From Acephala macrosclerotiorum (taxonomy: Eukaryota > Ascomycota > Leotiomycetes > Helotiales > Mollisiaceae): DNA of 48,700 bases. The notes beneath the pieces are model-generated. The model was given only the letters and a program-made list of their open reading frames with translations. It had not been told where the DNA came from and did not search any database. The translations under genes and the position numbers were made by a program. Shown here one piece after another: positions 43,556-48,700 of the stretch; within the stretch, counting starts at the first letter, position 1; the number at the start of each line of letters is the position of its first letter. The stretch spans positions 1 to 48,700 of the forward strand of contig MU119551.1 of the NCBI GenBank assembly GCA_014904845.1. The letters run 5' to 3'.

Positions 43556-46310
43556 AAATGGGTCTTGTAAATCGTAATTATTAATACTAAAAGTGAATAC
43601 CATGACAAACCGAGTGCTTCAGGTTATTTCCAGATCCGCAGCCTGCTTGTGGCAGCTTGATGAGAGTGAATGAGAAACAACTGAGCTGGAATCCAGAAGC
43701 GGCTTTCTGCCCATGTACCCAACGAAAACTCTTGGATTGGCAGAGTCGCCATACTTACGGGCGCCCCAATTAGACTCGCTTTGCCACCGTTCCAGGAAAA
43801 CGATTGACTATTTGGGGACTGGGGTCAGGATATTCACGGGGCTGGCCATCGGTCTCGGGGTCAACTTCTATCTCCACGAGACTGGATCTTGCGAGGTGCA
43901 CTCGCAATGCTCGATATCGAAGAACCCCTATTCGTAGTGCAGCTGCAACCACCCTTGATGTGTTGGACACGGCTCGTATACAAGCATGTCCACACTTCGA
44001 GATCTGCTGATGACCAAAGAGAGAGTAGATATAACACTCGCGCCAGTCTCACGGCAGTGGTAACAAGGCCCATCTGACAGAATACCAAGAGTAGTCTCGA
44101 TTATTCGACCAATATGATGCGATTTTGCTCGTTCGTTTTCGTCTGGGTGGGGAGTGATCCACGCCGGAGTTCTCGTCCACCATTTATTTGGATCCTGGGT
44201 ATGATAGAGACCACGGAACTTCGGAGAAAGGAGCTGGCATACCCAGGGGTAGGATTGGGGTCTCGAAGGTCGTAACGGTCGACATTGATAGCCGGTTGAA
44301 CACCAAAAGGTGAGAAATTTGTTGTCGGTTCTCTACCGGTTGCAGTTGCGGGTGCCAAACTAGCCAAATCCAGTTTTCTGGTACACGGCGTGAGGGCAAA
44401 TCCGGAGGGATCTAAGATCGGAGGTTCTTTGGGGACCCAAATTTTGTAAAAAGGCCAGAAAGTGGGTGGCACTGCCTATAAGCCAATGGGTATCTTGAAT
44501 CTCGTTCGATGGAAGCAGATGGGAGGTGCTAGTAAGATGCTGGAGTTTTAGGGACATAGTTTCGTTGGTTTGAGAATTTGGAGTTTGTGTAGTGAAATGA
44601 ATTTGGGGGATTGGAGGGGACGTCCGCGGCCGCTTTTGAGAGGGAGTAGCAGTAAAGGGGGCGATCGCCTTCGTTTTCGATCCTTAACCTGTGGAAACTT
44701 GACACGAGTCAGCTTTATAGTACAGCAGGAGGGGAGCGACATGCCTTGTGACCGGGAATGTTGCTTGTTGGGGAGGGCAGCGGGTGCATGGGTTCGGGGT
44801 TCGTGTTCTTGGATACAATTCGTTCCTGGAGGCGTACGCTTTTACGAGCAGAAAGTTGTGGTCGTTCTTTCTTCACACCTTGTGGTCGCGCTTTTTTCAA
44901 CAATCAGTTAAAGCACACGGCTGGTGTAAACGGTCTACTTACTCTCATCTTTTGGCACCGAGCGTTGCCGCTCAACTTTTTCGATGTTTCGGTTTGCTTG
45001 ACGCGGGGCCATATCGACTGGAGGGAAGAGGGGTAACAAGTCGGCTTATATTGCTGCTGGGGTTGATGGGCGGAAGTGGAAGGAAGAGTCAGAGATAGAG
45101 CGCTAGATGAGGGGTGGTCGGTGATGAAATGCGCTAGAATTTGGGATGAAATATGGCAGCGGCAACCATTACATCTGAGCCCTCGCGCTGGAATGGACAT
45201 TGAAAGTTTGCGGAACGGCTGCTCTGGTGGCATTAGTTGGCGCTAGGCTGAATAAAGATTAGTGGGTATCCAGCAGTATCTTAGCCGCATCCGTGGGAAG
45301 GCGCAATCTGCGGCCACCTTCTCGCACTCTAAATCTCGGGCAGAAAGATTATCCGATCCGAAGATCATTCTTCTCCGAGTGCGCTGTATGCCCAAGGTCC
45401 AACTATTCCATTCTATCATTTCACCAAAAACAGTGTGCGACTCGAGGCTCCTTTGCTATGTCTGCCTATGCAGAATATTCATTGGATATTGCAATTGCAG
45501 AATTCTTCTCATAGACGTCTGCAACTTGTGAAGCATGTGACACAAAGGCCAAAGACCTCGTTGGGGTACGATAGATTTGAAACCTAGGAGAAAAATCGAT
45601 TCTCAGCCGCGGACCAGCGTCATACTTTCAGTACTACGACAGTCCACACCGCTCCCGCGTTTGGGCCCAGAGGCCACCGATTCTAGTAGATTATGAGAGC
45701 TGGCAGGTGCTATGGTTCAAAGATCTGGATCGAATACCACCTTGAACTTTTCCTCCAGAATGACCTCTTCACCACAATCACAACCACGGCTTTGCTAATT
45801 AGGCCTCTATACTCATCAAACACCCAACTACCTCAACAACCTGAGGAACGCCAATCCAATATGCCTTCCCCTTTGCCTACCTCTGCGCCCCTGCCATCAA
45901 ACGATGCGAAGCTTCTATACTCTCAACTACCTCCGTCAAACCTTCCTACACAAAAAACCTCACGAACAGCACGCTACTCGCAGCCCGAAAACCATGCCCC
46001 CTATATTCGGCCGGGTAGCCGAGAGAAGCGGGCGGAGGTACGACAATATAGTGCGTACAATTTGTATTAACACTAAGAAGTGGAGAGATTTGGGGTCGAA
46101 GTTCTGGATAACAAAACTCTGAAGTGTGCGAGTGTGTGAGCGCGATTCAGGTGAAAAGTGATATTCTTTTGGGAGTTACTATTTTTCCGTTGCTCGATCA
46201 TAGTATTTTATCCACTCTTAAACCGTTGGCAGCCTTTTCATTTATCTGTGGATTGATTCTATTGTTACTTATTATAAGCAAAAGAGAGAATCTGGAAAAA
46301 TAATAATTAG
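43556..46310. other. GC-normal region without a confident gene
   Basis: Several 60-125-codon frames overlap on both strands. The most protein-like are 44101-44472 minus (a Pro-rich frame containing TPCTRKLDLASLAPATATG), 43861-44088 minus, 44904-45233 minus (LRCNGCRCHISSQILAHFIT) and 45693-46070 plus with 45904-46122 in the next frame. None continues across splice sites I can justify. They may be decayed exons. I name no product. Confidence 0.45.
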
Positions 46311-46699
46311 ATTAAATTTTATTATATAAATATTTTACGTTTAATATATAAAAATTTATTAAATATTATTTTTAAACGAAAAAAAAAAACTATATATAAT
46401 ATCGAGCAAATAATTAAAAATATTATTCGAGTTTTTAAAATAATATTTTAATTATTATAATTATTAAATTAATAATTTTTAATTAAATTTTAAATAATTA
46501 ATTTTAATATTTAATATATAATAATAATATTTAAATACGTTTTATAAATATATTTAAAAAATAATTTAAAATACGTATAATTATAATCGACAATTAAATA
46601 ATTATTTATTAATTTTTAATTAAATTTATTTATATTATAATAAAATAATATATATTTTTTTTAAATTTTTTATAAATAATTAATTTTAAAAATAATATT

Positions 46700-46865
46700 A
46701 ATTACGTATTTTTTAATATATAAAACGTTTTTATTTATTATAAAATAATTAAAAACTTTTTTTATTTTTATTTTAATTAATTAATTAATTTATAAATTAC
46801 GAATTGTTTCGAATAAATTTAATTTATTAATTAAAACAAATTAATTTACGATTAAATTTTTTTAT
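46700..46865 (+). repeat. Repeat family R1, copy 4 (partial)
   Basis: Parallels 240-420: 'attacgtattttttaatata', 'tttttattttaattaatt', 'tttataaattacgaattgtt' and 'tcgaataaatttaatttatt', then 'tttacgattaaatttttt'. The poly-T half seen at 60-200 is not found before it. Confidence 0.65.
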
Positions 46866-48610
46866 TTTTTATTATTATTAAATTTTTTTATTTTTTATTA
46901 TTATTAAAATTTTTTTTAAATTATTAAAAATTAAAAATTAAAAATCAATTAATAAATTTTTTTTATTTTGATTATATTATTTAAAATTAAATAAATTAAT
47001 TATAAAATTATCAAATTATAAAAAACTTTAATTTATAAAAATTATATATTAATTTATTTAAAATAATTAATATTAAAATAAATATAAAAAAAAAATTTAT
47101 AATAATTAATTTTATTTTTATTAAAAATTAAAATACAAAATAAAATTTTAACACGAAAAAAATTTATAATATTAAAAAATAATTTTATTTTATTATTTTA
47201 TATTTTAATTTTAATTTTTTAAAAAATTATAATTTACAAATTATTTATAATTAATTTTAAATTAAAATAATAAAATTAAAATAAATTTTAAATTTTAATT
47301 ATAAAAAATTAATTAAAAAAATATTTTATTAAAATAAATAAATAAATAAATAAAATTTTAAATAAAAATTAAAATAAATTTTTTTTATAAAAAAATAATA
47401 TAAATAAAAATTAATTTTTAAAACGAATTTTATTTAAAAATAATAATTTAAAAATTTGTATTTTTAAATTATTAAATTAATTAAATAAAATAAAATAAAT
47501 AAATAATATTAAAAAATTATATTAAATTTTAATTTTCGATTTTATATATTATTTAAATTTAAAAAATTTAATAAATAGTTATATTAAAAATTTAATTTAA
47601 AAATCGATTTAAATATTAATATTATAAAAATATTTTAAAAATTAATTCGTTTTTTTACGAAAATATAAACGAAAACTTTTTTTAATCGTAAATAAAAAAA
47701 ATATAATAATATAAAAAAAAGAAAAATATAAATTTTTATATAATTTAATATTAAATAAATTTTATTAAAAATTTAAAACGAAAAAAAAAAAATATAAATT
47801 AATTAAAAAATAAATTTTTATTATAATAATTATTAATTAATAATAAAAAAATAATATTTATTATTTAATTTTATAAAAATCGATTTTTTATTATTAATTA
47901 AAAAAAAATATATTATTATTATTTTTAAATTATAAAAATAAAAATTAAATATAATTTTTTTTATAAATAATATAATTTTTTTTTTAAAATAATTATTTAT
48001 TATTATAATAAAAATATAAATTAAATATATTTTAAAATTTTAAAAATTTATTTATATTAAATTGTTAAAAATTATTATATTTATATATATTTTTTAATTA
48101 AAAAAATATTAAAATTAATATTATTAAAAATATTAATAATTATTAATAATAATTAATTAAATATACGTAAAACTTTTTCTAGTTTTTAATATATATATTA
48201 ATTTATAATTAATTAAAATTTTTTAAAAAACGAAATTCGAAATATAAAAATTTTATTTCGAAAATAAAAATAAAATAATATTAATTATATACGATTTCGA
48301 ATCGTATACAAATATTATATAATATTTATTTCGATATTAATAATTTTTTTTTAATAATAAAAACGTTATTAATTTTAATAATTTAAATAAATAATTTTTT
48401 TTTATTATATATTATAAATATATAAAATTTACTAATTTTAATATAAATAAAAATATTAAAAAAATAAAAATTATATAATTAAATATTAAAAATAATATTA
48501 ATTTATTAATATTATTTTTAAAGTTTATTAAAATTTATAAATTTCAAGTTTAAAATTTTATTTTTATTTGTAATTTAAAATTTTAAATAATAATAATATT
48601 AAAAATAAAT

Positions 48611-48700
48611 ATTTATTTTATTTATTTTATTTATTTTATTTATTTTATTTATTTTATTTATTTTATTTATTTTATTTATTTTATTTATTTTATTTATTTT
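48611..48700. repeat. 9-bp tandem array, unit ATTTATTTT
   Basis: Ten exact units run up to the last base of the window, so the array may continue beyond it. The perfect identity contrasts with the decayed sequence around it. Confidence 0.9.

Larger units (their letters stand above)
46311..48700. repeat. AT-rich RIP-degenerate repeat block
   Basis: Composition collapses to A/T at about 46311 and stays so to the window end, with CpG as the main remaining C context. It contains an R1 copy, an (AAAT)n run at about 47334-47355, and a 9-bp array at the very end. Confidence 0.85.

Overview
The window looks like nuclear DNA of a filamentous ascomycete (Pezizomycotina; a leotiomycete is my guess, not shown). 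The evidence is short GT-AG introns with CTGAC/CTAAC-type branch sites, fungal gene families (an F-box protein, a killer-toxin-like chitinase paired with a LysM protein), fungal-type Ty1/Copia elements, and a two-compartment structure in which ordinary GC islands alternate with extremely AT-rich blocks. In those blocks almost every surviving C is in a CpG, which fits saturated repeat-induced point mutation (RIP) of old transposons.

Layout. 1-2845: AT-rich relic. 2846-7616: gene island with a four-exon F-box/cysteine-rich protein (minus), a small secreted protein (plus) and a cut-off 3' gene fragment (minus). 7617-12401: AT-rich relic. 12402-24944: a Ty1/Copia element (short 92-98 bp LTRs) into which a second, related Copia element (16504-22838, 229/235 bp LTRs, perfect ATAAT target duplication) has inserted; both are on the plus strand and both are RIP-degenerate. 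24945-29205: AT-rich relic, part of which is an inverted copy of the 8.6-10.0 kb sequence. 29220-31349: a 5'-truncated, broken gene with a chromodomain-like segment and a Myb/SANT-like motif. 33195-34099: an intact three-exon gene of unknown function (minus). 34201-35279: a TIR element with TA target duplication and an AT-rich core. 35490-38095 (minus) and 39312-43555 (plus): a divergent pair, a secreted five-LysM protein and a killer-toxin-like GH18 chitinase. 43556-46310: GC-normal DNA without a confident gene. 46311-48700: AT-rich relic ending in a 9-bp tandem array.

The main biological story is the LysM/chitinase pair. Such pairs are a known fungal arrangement, thought to bind and cut chitin of a target cell wall. 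Here both partners carry an in-frame stop of CpA-to-TpA type, and the chitinase also has a 3' frameshift. The chitinase stop lies after the GH18 domain, so a truncated secreted chitinase could still be made, whereas the LysM stop lies before all LysM domains. Two introns of the chitinase gene are visibly related to each other (a shared 21-mer at the same offset and near-identical 3' ends), which suggests introner-like intron copying. The LTRs of both Copia elements remain GC-normal while their interiors are RIP-mutated.
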